64,000 nucleotides of DNA from Streptomyces sp. NBC_01498. GTDB taxonomy: Bacteria > Actinomycetota > Actinomycetes > Streptomycetales > Streptomycetaceae. A program made the position numbers and the translations under genes. The notes under the pieces were generated by a model. The model was not told where the DNA came from. It saw only the letters and a program-made list of their open reading frames with translations, and did no database searches. The stretch is from positions 4,464,001 to 4,528,000 of the forward strand of contig NZ_CP109598.1 of assembly GCF_036327775.1 (NCBI RefSeq). Direction: 5' to 3'. Of the stretch, positions 18,514 to 27,388 are shown in pieces (position 1 is the first letter of the stretch; each line of letters starts with the position of its first letter).

Positions 18514-19725
18514 ATGACGACAGCCACCACGCCCGGCACCGCACCCACGACGGCCCGCAGCACCGCCCTCACCCACATCTCCGCCCTGGTCACCAACGAT
18601 CCCTCCCTCGGCGACGGGTCCCCCCTCGGTCTGATCCAGGACGCGGCCGTCGTCATGGACGGCGACCGCGTCGTCTGGGTCGGTGAGACAAGCAAAGCAC
18701 CCCCCACCGACAACGAGGTCGACGCCGGCGGCCGGGCCGTCCTCCCCGGCTTCGTCGACTCCCACTCCCACCTCGTCTTCGCGGGCGACCGCACCGAGGA
18801 GTTCAACGCCCGCATGTCGGGCCGCCCCTACTCCGCCGGCGGCATCCGCACCACCGTCGCCGCCACCCGCGCGGCCACCGACGACGCACTCGACGCGAAC
18901 GTCGCCACGTACCTCGCCGAGTCGCTGCGCCAGGGCACCACCACCCAGGAGACCAAGTCCGGGTACGGCCTGACCGTCGCCGACGAGGCACGCGCGCTGC
19001 GTGTCGCCGCCCGCCACACCGACGAGGTCACCTACCTCGGCGCCCACATCGTCGCGCCCGAACTCGCCGACGACCCCGCCGCCTACGTCGCCCTCGTCAC
19101 CGGCGACATGCTCGACGCCTGCGCCCCGTACGCCCGCTGGATCGACGTCTTCTGCGAGAAGGGCGCCTTCGACGGCGACCAGGCGCGCGCGATCCTCACG
19201 GCGGGCATCGCGAAGGGCCTCCACCCCCGCGTCCACGCCAACCAGTTGTCGTACGGCCCCGGCGTTCAACTCGCCGTCGAACTGGACGCCGCCTCGGCCG
19301 ACCACTGCACCCATCTCACGGACGCCGACGTGGACGCGCTGGCCAACTCCCGTACGGTCGCGACCCTGTTGCCCGGCGCCGAGTTCTCCACCCGCGCCGC
19401 CTGGCCCGACGCGCGGCGCCTGCTGGACGCGGGCGTCACCGTCGCGCTCTCCACCGACTGCAACCCCGGCTCGTCCTTCACCTCGTCCATGGCGTTCTGT
19501 GTCGCCCTCGCCGTACGCGACATGGGGATGACCCCCGACCAGGCGGTCTGGTCGGCCACGGCGGGCGGCGCCGCCGCCCTGCGCCGTACCGACATCGGCC
19601 GTCTGACCCCCGGCGCCCGCGCCGACCTCGTCCTGCTCGACGCCCCGAGCCATGTCCATCTCGCCTACCGGCCGGGTGTCCCGCTGACCCGCGCGGTCTG
19701 GCGCTCCGGCGTACGGGTGCACTGA
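18514..19725 (+). CDS. hutI: Imidazolonepropionase
   Basis: The ATG follows GAAGGAGAG. The protein (403 residues) has the HutI blocks [16 protein letters not shown] (metal ligands), [64 protein letters not shown] (His ligand; longer block given by its ends) and [10 protein letters not shown] with the metal-binding Asp. It opens the imidazolone ring to give N-formimidoylglutamate, between HutU and HutF. It is the last gene of the operon and is followed by a strong hairpin. Confidence 0.97.
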   Translation: MTTATTPGTAPTTARSTALTHISALVTNDPSLGDGSPLGLIQDAAVVMDGDRVVWVGETSKAPPTDNEVDAGGRAVLPGFVDSHSHLVFAGDRTEEFNARMSGRPYSAGGIRTTVAATRAATDDALDANVATYLAESLRQGTTTQETKSGYGLTVADEARALRVAARHTDEVTYLGAHIVAPELADDPAAYVALVTGDMLDACAPYARWIDVFCEKGAFDGDQARAILTAGIAKGLHPRVHANQLSYGPGVQLAVELDAASADHCTHLTDADVDALANSRTVATLLPGAEFSTRAAWPDARRLLDAGVTVALSTDCNPGSSFTSSMAFCVALAVRDMGMTPDQAVWSATAGGAAALRRTDIGRLTPGARADLVLLDAPSHVHLAYRPGVPLTRAVWRSGVRVH

Positions 19726-19749
19726 CACCCGGCGGGCGGAAAACACGGA

Positions 19750-19789
19750 ACCCCGGCCGCGGGCAAGGGACTCGCCACACGGCCGGGGT
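19750..19789. terminator. Bidirectional hairpin between hutI and the glucanase gene
   Basis: ACCCCGGCCG (19750-19759) and CGGCCGGGGT (19780-19789) form a perfect 10-bp stem with a 20-nt loop between two convergent stops, as expected of a shared terminator. Confidence 0.75.
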
Positions 19790-19803
19790 CGTAGGCCGGC
19801 GCG

Positions 19804-21099
19804 CTACAGGTTGACCGACCACTTCTGGTTGGCCGTACCCGCGCACGTCCAGAGCTGCGTGAGCGTGCCGTTGACGCCGGGTCCGCCCGCGTCCATGCAC
19901 TTGTTCGCCTGGATGTTCACGACATCGTTCGCGCCCGAGACGGCCCAGCGCTGATTACCTCCGCCGTTGCAGTCCCAGATCTGCAACTTCGCCCCGTCGG
20001 CGGTGCTGTTGTCCTTCACGTCGAGGCACTTGCCGAGCACCCGCAGCGAGTCGTTGGGGCCCCGGCTCCACTGCTGCGCGGCGGAGTTGTTGCAGTCGTA
20101 GAGCTGAACGGCCGTCCCGTTGGCGGAACTCGCCGCCGCCACGTCCAGGCACTTGCCGCCGAGACCGGTGATCGAACCGCCGCCACCGCCTCCGCCGCCG
20201 TCCGTGGTGACCCGGACGTAGTCGACGGTCAGCGTGCTCGGGAACGGCGTGCTGCCGTTGGGGTCGCCGGGCCAGTAACCGCCCACGGCCAGGTTGAGGA
20301 TGATGAAGAACGGCTTGTTGAAGACCCACTCGCGTCCGCCGAGGTCGGCGGGCGTACGGGTCTGGTAGACGTTGCCGTCCACCAGCCAGCGGATCTGGTT
20401 GGGCGACCAGTCGATGGCGAAGGTGTGGAACGCGTCGGCGAACGCCTGGCCGCCGGGGAGGGTGTAGCCGGCGCCGATGCCGCCCGCGCCCGAGTAACCG
20501 GGGCCGTGCAGGGTGCCGTGCACGGTGCCGGGCTCGAAGCCGACGTTCTCCATGATGTCGATCTCGCCGCTGTTGGGCCAGCCGACCTGGCCCATGTTGT
20601 CGCCCAGCATCCAGAACGCGGGCCAGATGCCCTGGCCGCGCGGGATCTTCATCCGGGCCTCGACCCTGCCGTACTGCGCGGTGAACTTGCCGGAGGTGTT
20701 GAGACGGGCCGAGGTGTACTCGCAACGGCCGTACCAGCACTGGTAGTTGCCCGGGTTCTCCTTGCGGGCGGTGATGACCAGATTGCCCTGTCCGTCGAGC
20801 CGCGCGTTGTTGGCGCCCGCCGTGTAGTACTGCCGCTCGTGGTTGTTGACGTTGTCGCCGGTCTCGATCTGCCATCTGCCGCCGTTGACGGCCGATCCGG
20901 CGGGACCGTCGAAGTTCTCGTCGAACGTCACGGCTCTCGTGCCGTTCGCGGCACGCGTGTCGCGCGTATCACTCGCGGCGGCGGCGGGGGGCTCCGGTGT
21001 GGGGCCCGCCGCTCCGGCGGGCACGGCCGTGGCCACGCTCGTACAGCAGAGAAGAGCCAGGGCGTACAGCGTCACACGACGCCGCAGGGGAGTTCGCAC
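19804..21099 (-). CDS. Secreted GH16 beta-glucanase with ricin-B/CBM13 module
   Basis: A signal peptide (MRTPLRRR, hydrophobic core, AVPAGAAG) is followed by a GH16 domain: FDGPAGSAVNGGRW, YGRVEARMKIPRGQGIWPAFWMLG, and the catalytic GEIDIMENVG (ExDxxE with nucleophile and acid/base). The family hydrolyses beta-1,3 or mixed-link glucans outside the cell. A Gly linker leads to a C-terminal ricin-B/CBM13 trefoil with QxW-like repeats (CLDVAAASSANGTAVQLYDC, QQWSRG, QRWAVSG, QKWSVNL) for carbohydrate binding. The GTG at 21099 is used. A dre-like hairpin lies upstream. Confidence 0.95.
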   Translation of the reverse strand: MRTPLRRRVTLYALALLCCTSVATAVPAGAAGPTPEPPAAAASDTRDTRAANGTRAVTFDENFDGPAGSAVNGGRWQIETGDNVNNHERQYYTAGANNARLDGQGNLVITARKENPGNYQCWYGRCEYTSARLNTSGKFTAQYGRVEARMKIPRGQGIWPAFWMLGDNMGQVGWPNSGEIDIMENVGFEPGTVHGTLHGPGYSGAGGIGAGYTLPGGQAFADAFHTFAIDWSPNQIRWLVDGNVYQTRTPADLGGREWVFNKPFFIILNLAVGGYWPGDPNGSTPFPSTLTVDYVRVTTDGGGGGGGGSITGLGGKCLDVAAASSANGTAVQLYDCNNSAAQQWSRGPNDSLRVLGKCLDVKDNSTADGAKLQIWDCNGGGNQRWAVSGANDVVNIQANKCMDAGGPGVNGTLTQLWTCAGTANQKWSVNL

Positions 21100-21224
21100 A
21101 GGTCATCACTTCACTTCGTGTGGGGGCATGAGCATGACATTCACAATGTCGGAACACAGCGTCGGAACTGTGTGGAGTCGTGATGGAGCCGGGTTATTTC
21201 ACTACTTGATTTAAGGGAGGGCGG

Positions 21225-21273
21225 AAGGGGCCGTCAAGGCTTTGGTATGGACCAAAGTTCTTGACGGCCCCTT
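21225..21273 (-). terminator. Long hairpin after the P450 gene, with a DasR-like inner sequence
   Basis: AAGGGGCCGTCAAG (21225-21238) pairs with CTTGACGGCCCCTT (21260-21273), and CTTTGG pairs with CCAAAG inside. It lies 40 bp after the P450 stop and fits a terminator. The inner TGGTATGGACCA differs by two bases from the symmetrical core TGGTCTAGACCA of DasR sites, and it lies about 130 bp before the glucanase start, so it may also be an operator for that gene. Confidence 0.6.
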
Positions 21274-21312
21274 GTCCGGAACCTCCTGGCGGCCTCGGCG
21301 CCGACGGCCCAA

Positions 21313-22635
21313 CTAGCGCAGCACGACCGGAAGTTGCTGCACGCTGTTGCCCACGAAGCTCGCGTGGCGAGGCAGCTCCGCCTCCGGGACCGCGACGTCC
21401 AGGTCCGGGAAGCGCGTGAACAGCCGCTCCAGGGCGATCGTCGCCTCCAGCCGGGCCAGCGACGATCCCAGACAGAAGTGCGCCCCGTGCCCGAGCGAGA
21501 GATGGCGGGTCGTGGGGCCGGTGCCGTACCGGGTGAGATCGAAGACGTCCGCGTCCTCGCCGTGCGCGGCCTTGTCCCGGCCCGCCGCCGAGTAGCCCGC
21601 CAGGACCGGCATGCCTCGCGGGATCACCGTGCCGTCCACCGTCAGGTCCCGCGTCGGGTAGCGGAACGGGAAGAAGCTCACCGGGCTGTCCCAGCGCAGC
21701 GTCTCCTCGATCACCTCCGACCAGCCGACCTTGCCCATCTGGACGAGTTCCAGCTGGTCACGGTGGCCGCAGAGGGCCCGCACCGCGTTGGTGATCAGGT
21801 TCAGCGTCGTCTCGTGACCGGCGATGATCATCAGGAGCAGGGTGCCGATGAGTTCCTGCCCGCTCAGCCGGTCGCCGTCCTCCTCACGCGCCGCGATCAG
21901 CGCGCTGGTCAGGTCGTCGCCCGGGTTCTCCGTACGGGAGGCGGCCACCGCGCCCAGCGTGGCCACGATGTCCCGGTTGGCGGCCATCGCGTCCTCGGGA
22001 GCGATGTCCGTGGCGACGATCTGGTTCGACAGATGGTGCAGCTGTCCCTGGAACTCCGCGTCCACGCCGAGCAGTTCGCAGATCACGCCCATCGGCAGCG
22101 GCAGCGCGAAGTGTTCACGGAGGTCCACGACCCGGCGCCCGGTGCCGTCGTCCCCGGCCGCAGCCTCCAGCGTGTCCAGCAGCTCGGCCGTCACCTCCTC
22201 CACCCGTCCGCGCAGCGCCTCCACCCGGCGGGTCGTGAACGCCTTGCTCACCAGCGACCGCAGCCGCCGGTGGTCGTCGCCGTCCGCCGTCGTCATGCCC
22301 TGCACGGTCGCGAACGTCTTCAGCGGCCAGCCGTCGGGAATCCGCCCCTCCTGAAGCGCGGTGAAGTGCGTGGCACCCTTCGCGACCTCGGGGTTGGCCA
22401 GGAACTCCCGCAGGGCGTCGTGCCCGACGATCGCCATCGCCTCCACCTCGCCGGGGAGTACGACGGGGGCCACCGCGCCCCGCGCGCGCAGGCGCGCGTT
22501 GGCGGCGTGCGGGCAGCCGCCGGCCGGGTCCATCCGGTGCGGGGCGGCGGTGTCCGCGGCGGTGTCCGCGGCGGGGGAGGGGTCGGTGGTCGCGACGGGA
22601 GACGTGGCGGGGGTGGTGCTCGGCTCCGGGGTCAA
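21313..22635 (-). CDS. Cytochrome P450, CYP154-like
   Basis: The 440-residue P450 has a normal I-helix (MIIAGHETT), the K-helix EXXR as EETLR, and the heme loop SLGHGAHFCLGSSLAR with the Cys ligand. It is a monooxygenase expected to need ferredoxin and reductase from elsewhere. The TTG start at 22635 follows GAGGAGA. It lies 10 bp after a CYP157-like P450 at the end of a conservon. In S. coelicolor CYP157/CYP154 pairs are found in the same place, so family naming rests on this context plus the motifs. Confidence 0.88.
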   Translation of the reverse strand: MTPEPSTTPATSPVATTDPSPAADTAADTAAPHRMDPAGGCPHAANARLRARGAVAPVVLPGEVEAMAIVGHDALREFLANPEVAKGATHFTALQEGRIPDGWPLKTFATVQGMTTADGDDHRRLRSLVSKAFTTRRVEALRGRVEEVTAELLDTLEAAAGDDGTGRRVVDLREHFALPLPMGVICELLGVDAEFQGQLHHLSNQIVATDIAPEDAMAANRDIVATLGAVAASRTENPGDDLTSALIAAREEDGDRLSGQELIGTLLLMIIAGHETTLNLITNAVRALCGHRDQLELVQMGKVGWSEVIEETLRWDSPVSFFPFRYPTRDLTVDGTVIPRGMPVLAGYSAAGRDKAAHGEDADVFDLTRYGTGPTTRHLSLGHGAHFCLGSSLARLEATIALERLFTRFPDLDVAVPEAELPRHASFVGNSVQQLPVVLR

Positions 22636-22645
22636 CAGGCTCTCC

Positions 22646-23974
22646 TCAATTCCGCGGCGCGCGCGGTCCGCGCGGCAGCTGCGGTTCGGTGAAGCGGACG
22701 GGCAGGGCCGCCAGGCCCTTGCTCCAGGGCGATTTGATCCAGGCCAACTCGTTCTCCGGGACTGCCAGTTCGAGATCCGGCAGCCGGTGCCTGATGGTGT
22801 CGACGGCGGTACGGGTGATCAGCCTGGCCGGGTCCTGGGCCGGGCAGGTGTGCGGCCCGGCCCCGAAGGCCAGATGGGAGCGGTTGCCGACGACGGGCGC
22901 ACCGTCCTCCGGCAGGATGGCGGGGTCGGCGTTCGCCGCCGCCAGACCGAGGATCATCATGTCCCCGGCCCGGATGTCCTGGCCGCCGAACCGCAGGTCA
23001 CGGGTGGCGTACCGGGCGGGGAAGTTCTGCGTGGGCGGGAACCGCCACAGCACCAGGTCCAGCGCGTCGTCCACGCTCAGATGGCCGCCGGTCAGCGAGG
23101 AGCGGAACGCCGGGTCGCAGAGCAGGATGCGCAGGGTGGTGGCTATCCAGTTCACCGTGGTCTGGTTGCCCGCGACGAACATCACCACCAGGTTGTGCAG
23201 CACTTCCTCGTCCGTCAGCCGCGCCGGGTGGTGCAGCAGCGCGGACGTGACGTCGTTGGCCGGGCGGTGCCGCTTCTCCTCGATCAGGGCGAGCAGGATC
23301 GCGCCCATCCGCCGGCTCGCGTCGACGGAGTCCTCGTCGGCCGCCGCCAGCCCGGCGATGGCCTCCACGAGCTTGCGCCCGGTCGGCCCGTCGAGCCCGA
23401 GCAGCCCGGTGATCACCATCAGCGGCAGTTTGCGCGCGTAGTCCGACACCAGGTCGGCACTCCTGCCGTCGGCGAACTCCGTGATCAGCTGCTCGGCCGT
23501 GGCCCGTACGCCGCGCCGCAGTTCGTGGCCGTTGATCCGGCCGAGCGCGTCCGAGACGGCCGCCCGCATCCTGCGGTGCTGCTGCCCGTCGGCGAAGAGC
23601 AGCGCGGGCCGCCAGCCCACCATCGGCAGGATCGGCGAATCCGCGGGCACCCGGCCCTCGCGCAACTGGCCCCAGCGGCGCGGGTCGTGCGAGAAGTCCT
23701 GCTCCTCGCGGGTCAGCCGCAGCAGCTCGCGGTGGCTGAGCACCAGCCACGCCGTGATGCCGGGCGCCACGGTGACCGGGGCCACCGGGCCGTGCTCCTC
23801 GCGCAGTTGTGCGTACAGCGACGGCATCCCGTCGCCGTCGAGGTGCTCGCCGAAGATGGGGGTCGCGGCGCCCTTGCCGACCGGACAGCTTCCGGCCGGG
23901 CGGGGGGCGTACGCGGCGTCGGCGTCGGGGGCGGACGCGGGTGTCGCGGCGGGTGTCGCTGCGGGCGTGGTCAT
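22646..23974 (-). CDS. Cytochrome P450, CYP157-like, without EXXR
   Basis: The 442-residue protein keeps the heme loop FGAGPHTCPAQDPAR and an I-helix VAGNQTT in place of AGxxT. At the K-helix, where the partner P450 has VIEETLRWDSP, it reads ALDLVLWRFPP, so the Glu and Arg of EXXR are both missing. CYP157 members of S. coelicolor are known for an altered EXXR, which supports this placement. The substrate is unknown. ATG 23974 lies 13 bp after cvnD, so it belongs to the conservon transcript. Confidence 0.88.
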   Translation of the reverse strand: MTTPAATPAATPASAPDADAAYAPRPAGSCPVGKGAATPIFGEHLDGDGMPSLYAQLREEHGPVAPVTVAPGITAWLVLSHRELLRLTREEQDFSHDPRRWGQLREGRVPADSPILPMVGWRPALLFADGQQHRRMRAAVSDALGRINGHELRRGVRATAEQLITEFADGRSADLVSDYARKLPLMVITGLLGLDGPTGRKLVEAIAGLAAADEDSVDASRRMGAILLALIEEKRHRPANDVTSALLHHPARLTDEEVLHNLVVMFVAGNQTTVNWIATTLRILLCDPAFRSSLTGGHLSVDDALDLVLWRFPPTQNFPARYATRDLRFGGQDIRAGDMMILGLAAANADPAILPEDGAPVVGNRSHLAFGAGPHTCPAQDPARLITRTAVDTIRHRLPDLELAVPENELAWIKSPWSKGLAALPVRFTEPQLPRGPRAPRN

Positions 23975-23987
23975 GTGGACTCCGGCG

Positions 23988-24623
23988 TCATGAGGACTCG
24001 GCGGTGAGGACGAGATGGCGTACGAGGGCGATGAGCGCCATGACCGAGGACCGTTCGTCCCGCGCGTCGCAGGTCACCAGCGGTGTCTCCGGCAGCAGGT
24101 CGAGCGCCGCGCGCAACTCGCCGTCACTGTGCACCGGGCTGCCCGGGAAGATGTTGACGGCCACGGCGAACGGCAGCCCCAGGTCCTCCAGATGGCCGAG
24201 CGCGTCGAAGGACGCGGTCAGGTCCCGGGTGTCCACCAGGGCGAGCGCGCCGAGCGCGCCGCGTGCCAGATCGCGCCAGGCGGGGAGGAAACGTTGCTGC
24301 CCCGGTGTACCGAAGAGATACAGGACCAGTTCGCCGTCGATCGTCATCCGGCCGAAGTCCAGGGCGACGGTGGTGGTGGCCTTGGTGCGGTCGACGGCCA
24401 CGTCCACCGAGGCGCCCGCCCGGGTCATCACGGCCTCGGTGCTGAGCGGCTTGATCTCGGAGACCGTACCGATGAACGTGGTCTTGCCGACGCCCAGCGG
24501 TCCGACGACCATGATCTTCGCCGCGCCGGCGACGGTGGAGCTGACGTACTTGCCGGACACCTCCGGCGGTACGCCGTCCGGCGCCTCGGCCGCGGCGGGC
24601 TCAGAGGCGGCTTTCGAGGCCAT
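23988..24623 (-). CDS. cvnD: Conservon Ras-like GTPase CvnD
   Basis: The 211-residue protein has a P-loop (VVGPLGVGKTTFIG), the switch II/G3 motif LFGTPGQQRF, and helix WRDLARGALGALALVDTRD. The usual NKxD of G4 is replaced by NIFPGS, as in many bacterial conservon GTPases. It works with CvnA-C in a membrane-associated signalling complex akin to eukaryotic GPCR modules, affecting development and secondary metabolism in Streptomyces. Its start overlaps cvnC by 23 bp. Confidence 0.93.
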   Translation of the reverse strand: MASKAASEPAAAEAPDGVPPEVSGKYVSSTVAGAAKIMVVGPLGVGKTTFIGTVSEIKPLSTEAVMTRAGASVDVAVDRTKATTTVALDFGRMTIDGELVLYLFGTPGQQRFLPAWRDLARGALGALALVDTRDLTASFDALGHLEDLGLPFAVAVNIFPGSPVHSDGELRAALDLLPETPLVTCDARDERSSVMALIALVRHLVLTAESS

Positions 24624-24960
24624 GGAGGACCTTTCTCAGCATGGACACATCGGCTCGTTCGGCCGGCGGTATGGGCGGGCGGGTCACGATCAGTCCCCAG
24701 TCGATGAGGTCGGCGAGCAACACCCGTACCACGGAGGGCGGCTGGCCGAGATGGGCCGACACCTCGGCCACCGACAGGAGTCCCTGACAGTGCGTCAGAA
24801 TGATGCGGTGTTCCGGCTGGAGGGTCGCCGGCGGGACCGCCTCGGCGGCCATCACCAGCGACTCCCAGGACAGCGGTCCGACTCCGGCCTCCGCCCTGCC
24901 CCCGGTGATCACGTACGGGCGTACCGCCGACGTGGTCCGGTCGTCGGGACGATCCGTCAT
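24601..24960 (-). CDS. cvnC: Conservon DUF742 protein CvnC
   Basis: The 119-residue protein starts at ATG 24960, overlapping the cvnB stop by 4 bp. It has the DUF742 pattern: RPYVITGGRAE near the start, HRIILTHCQGLLSVAEVSAHLGQP (a winged-helix-like region, quoted by its ends), VRVLLADLIDWGLI and a C-terminal LRKVLHGLESRL. DUF742 proteins are the third member of conservons; their exact biochemical role is unsettled. Confidence 0.93.
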   Translation of the reverse strand: MTDRPDDRTTSAVRPYVITGGRAEAGVGPLSWESLVMAAEAVPPATLQPEHRIILTHCQGLLSVAEVSAHLGQPPSVVRVLLADLIDWGLIVTRPPIPPAERADVSMLRKVLHGLESRL

Positions 24961-25415
24961 GACGACGGGCTCACCGGATCCCGCGGGTGGCTGCTCAGGT
25001 GGCTGCCTATCTTCACGACCAGCAGCTGCATCTGCTGCGCCACCAGGCCCACATCGGCGTCGGGGTCGGTCGCGGCGCCGAGCTGGGCGCCCACCCCGGC
25101 GGAGGTGAAGAGGATGAAGCCCTGGTCGGACTCCAGCATCAACTGCCGTACGCCGGCGTCCCCGCCGAACATCAGGCCCGCCGTTGACCGGCCCGTCATG
25201 GTCAGCGCCGCCGACGCGGCGGCGAGCGACTCGGCCTCGGCGACGCTCAGTTCGGACACCGGCCCGCGCAGATTGGCGGCGGAGGCGTGGCCGAGCCGCA
25301 GGCCGTCCTCCGAGACGACCACGGCGTGCCTGACGCCGGGGATGTCGGTCAGGGGGCGGAGCATCCACCCCAGGTCGGGCAGTCGGGAGATCGTTCCGGT
25401 CACGCTTCCGGTCAC
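24957..25415 (-). CDS. cvnB: Conservon Roadblock/LC7 protein CvnB
   Basis: The GTG start at 25415 overlaps the cvnA stop (GTGA) and follows ACGGAGG. The 152-residue protein has a standard Roadblock/LC7 fold: LGWMLRPLTDIPGVRHAVVV, SEDGLRLGHAS, LSVAEAESLAAASAALT, and VRQLMLESDQGFILFTSAG. It is expected to bind the CvnD GTPase and the CvnA kinase-like protein. Confidence 0.93.
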   Translation of the reverse strand: MTGSVTGTISRLPDLGWMLRPLTDIPGVRHAVVVSEDGLRLGHASAANLRGPVSELSVAEAESLAAASAALTMTGRSTAGLMFGGDAGVRQLMLESDQGFILFTSAGVGAQLGAATDPDADVGLVAQQMQLLVVKIGSHLSSHPRDPVSPSS

Positions 25416-26920
25416 TGCCGGCCTCCGTCGTGTTGGTCGGGCTGTTCGGTGTCCTGGAAGGCCGCGGCGCGGCCACGGCGCGAGCCGGACACCACACTGG
25501 TGATCGACGCGCGGGCCGCTTCGGGGGTCCAGGCGGGGTCGGGCCGGGCCGGCTCCGGGGAGCGCGGCGCCGACGCCTGTTCCCGCGCGGTGGTGGCGGG
25601 CGCGTCGGCGGCCCGCCGCCGGCTGCGGCGGCGCGGGAGCGCTCCGGGCCCGTCCTCGTCGGACACGGGTGCGGCCCCGGCGGCCGGCCGCTCGTGCTCA
25701 CGCGCCCCGCCCGCCGGGGCCCCGCCCGCCGGTGCCGACGCGGGCACCGGTACGGACGCGGCCGCGGGCGCGGACACCTGTCCCGTCCCGCGCTCCGCGG
25801 GGAAGTGCGACAGCGGTTCGGTCAGCAGCCGGTGCGGTACGAAGGTGACGGCCCGGGTCCCGCCGTACGCGGACGCGCCCGTCAGCTCCACGTTGAAGCC
25901 CAGCTCCCGCCCCCAGCGCCCGACGCACGCCAGCCCCAGCCTCGGTACGGCCCCGAGCCGGGTCAGGTCCAGATCGTCCTTGAGCTGCGACATGGCCTGG
26001 TGCAGCACGTCCGGCGGCATCCCGAGCCCCGCGTCGTCGATCTCCACGACGGCCCCCGCGCCCACTTCCCGGATCGTCACGATCACCTGGGTGCGGGAGG
26101 GGGAGAACACCGTGGCGTTCTCCAGGAGTTCGGCGATCGCGTGCATCAGACCCTCGACGGCGGGCGGCACCACGAACAGCGTCTGCCCGCCGTGCACCTC
26201 CACCCGCCCGAACTCCACGATGCGCGACTGCGCGCCGCGCACACAGTCGTACAGCGAGACCGGCTGCGACTCGCGCCGGGCCGGCCAGATACCGCACATC
26301 ACCAGCAGCGTCTGGGCCTTGCGGGTCATCTGCGAGGCCGCGTGATCGGCCTTCATCACGTCGGCCATCAGGCGCGGGTCGTCGATGGCGCGCTCCACGT
26401 GGTCGAGTACCTGCTGCTGCACGGTGGCCATCGCGTGCATGTTGCGGGCGACCGACTCGAAGGCCGCCTGCACCGAGTCGCGCAGGCCGCGTTCGCGCCG
26501 TACCGCCTCGTCCGAGCCGAGCGCGGCGACCACCGCCGCCAGGGCCCGCGCGAACTCCTCACCGGTGTCGGCGTCGGGCGCGACCGGGCCGGGGACTCCG
26601 TCCAACCGCCGTCCCGCGCGCACGCGTTCGGCGATGGCGGGGACACGTACGGAGGCCAGATGCGCCATCTCGGCGCCGCGCGCGGCGGAGGTCCTGCGCT
26701 CGCGGTCCCGGTCGGCGCGCTCCACGCGCAGCCGCCGGTGCAGCGCGATCACCCAGGCGAGCAGCAGCACCGCCAGAGCCGCGCAGCCTCCCGCGAGGGC
26801 CTGCCGCCACTCGTCCGCGGACGCCTGCGCGATCGCCGCGGCGGCGGCTGCGGCGAGCACGAGGACCGAGAGCCACCACGCCGCTCGTCTGCTCCGTCTG
26901 TTCGCCGGACGGTTCACCAC
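25412..26920 (-). CDS. cvnA: Conservon sensor-kinase-like membrane protein CvnA
   Basis: Starting at GTG 26920 gives about 502 residues. Two membrane segments near the N-terminus (WWLSVLVLAAAAAAAIAQ and LAGGCAALAVLLLAWVIAL) are followed by a helical dimerisation region (FESVARNMHAMATVQQQVLDHVE) and a HATPase_c domain with N-box AIAELLENATVFSP, G1 EIDDAGLGMPP and a G2-like RLGLACVGRWGRELG. The C-terminal ~120 residues are Pro/Ala/Arg-rich. No receiver-type partner is present, as is usual for nitrate-sensor-like CvnA proteins. The upstream start is not certain because the frame is open to 27160. Confidence 0.9.
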   Translation of the reverse strand: MVNRPANRRSRRAAWWLSVLVLAAAAAAAIAQASADEWRQALAGGCAALAVLLLAWVIALHRRLRVERADRDRERRTSAARGAEMAHLASVRVPAIAERVRAGRRLDGVPGPVAPDADTGEEFARALAAVVAALGSDEAVRRERGLRDSVQAAFESVARNMHAMATVQQQVLDHVERAIDDPRLMADVMKADHAASQMTRKAQTLLVMCGIWPARRESQPVSLYDCVRGAQSRIVEFGRVEVHGGQTLFVVPPAVEGLMHAIAELLENATVFSPSRTQVIVTIREVGAGAVVEIDDAGLGMPPDVLHQAMSQLKDDLDLTRLGAVPRLGLACVGRWGRELGFNVELTGASAYGGTRAVTFVPHRLLTEPLSHFPAERGTGQVSAPAAASVPVPASAPAGGAPAGGAREHERPAAGAAPVSDEDGPGALPRRRSRRRAADAPATTAREQASAPRSPEPARPDPAWTPEAARASITSVVSGSRRGRAAAFQDTEQPDQHDGGRQ

Positions 26921-27388
26921 GGCGACCCCGAAACGACAGGCGCGGATACGGCTAGCACGAAGACCGGGCCCCTTCCAGGACTCGTCGGACAGGTCGGGCT
27001 CCCGATGGGGTGATCGTGAGCAACCAGATCCTACGAGCAATGCGTTCGAATTGGGCAGGTGTTGCCCAACTCCGGTCACCAGCCGATACCGGCCGCGCAC
27101 CTTCCGCACACATTCCCGAGGCGGTCGTCCGCGCATACGGGCTGGCCGCACGGTGTGCACCCGTCCCGCCCACCGGCATCCCCGGCACCATCAGTCCCAT
27201 GTACAGGTTCTCCGGTCGTGTCGGCCGCGTTTCGTACCCGTCACGACATGGCCGACTGGCCCTGTACCGGAGGGATTTGGGCCGGTACCGTCCTTTTCGA
27301 CGTGGAACGTGAGACATGAGCGTGCGCCCGTCGGGGGACGGCCGGTGACCGGCCGCGGCGGACGGGCCCGAGCGACCGGGGGGTCGAG
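26921..27388. promoter_or_regulatory. Divergent intergenic region with inverted repeat
   Basis: This 468-bp gap separates the conservon from the GNAT gene and carries no convincing gene. TTGGGCA (27051-27057) and TGCCCAA (27063-27069) form a 7-bp inverted repeat with a 5-nt spacer that could be an operator. No clear -10/-35 pair was picked. Confidence 0.4.
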
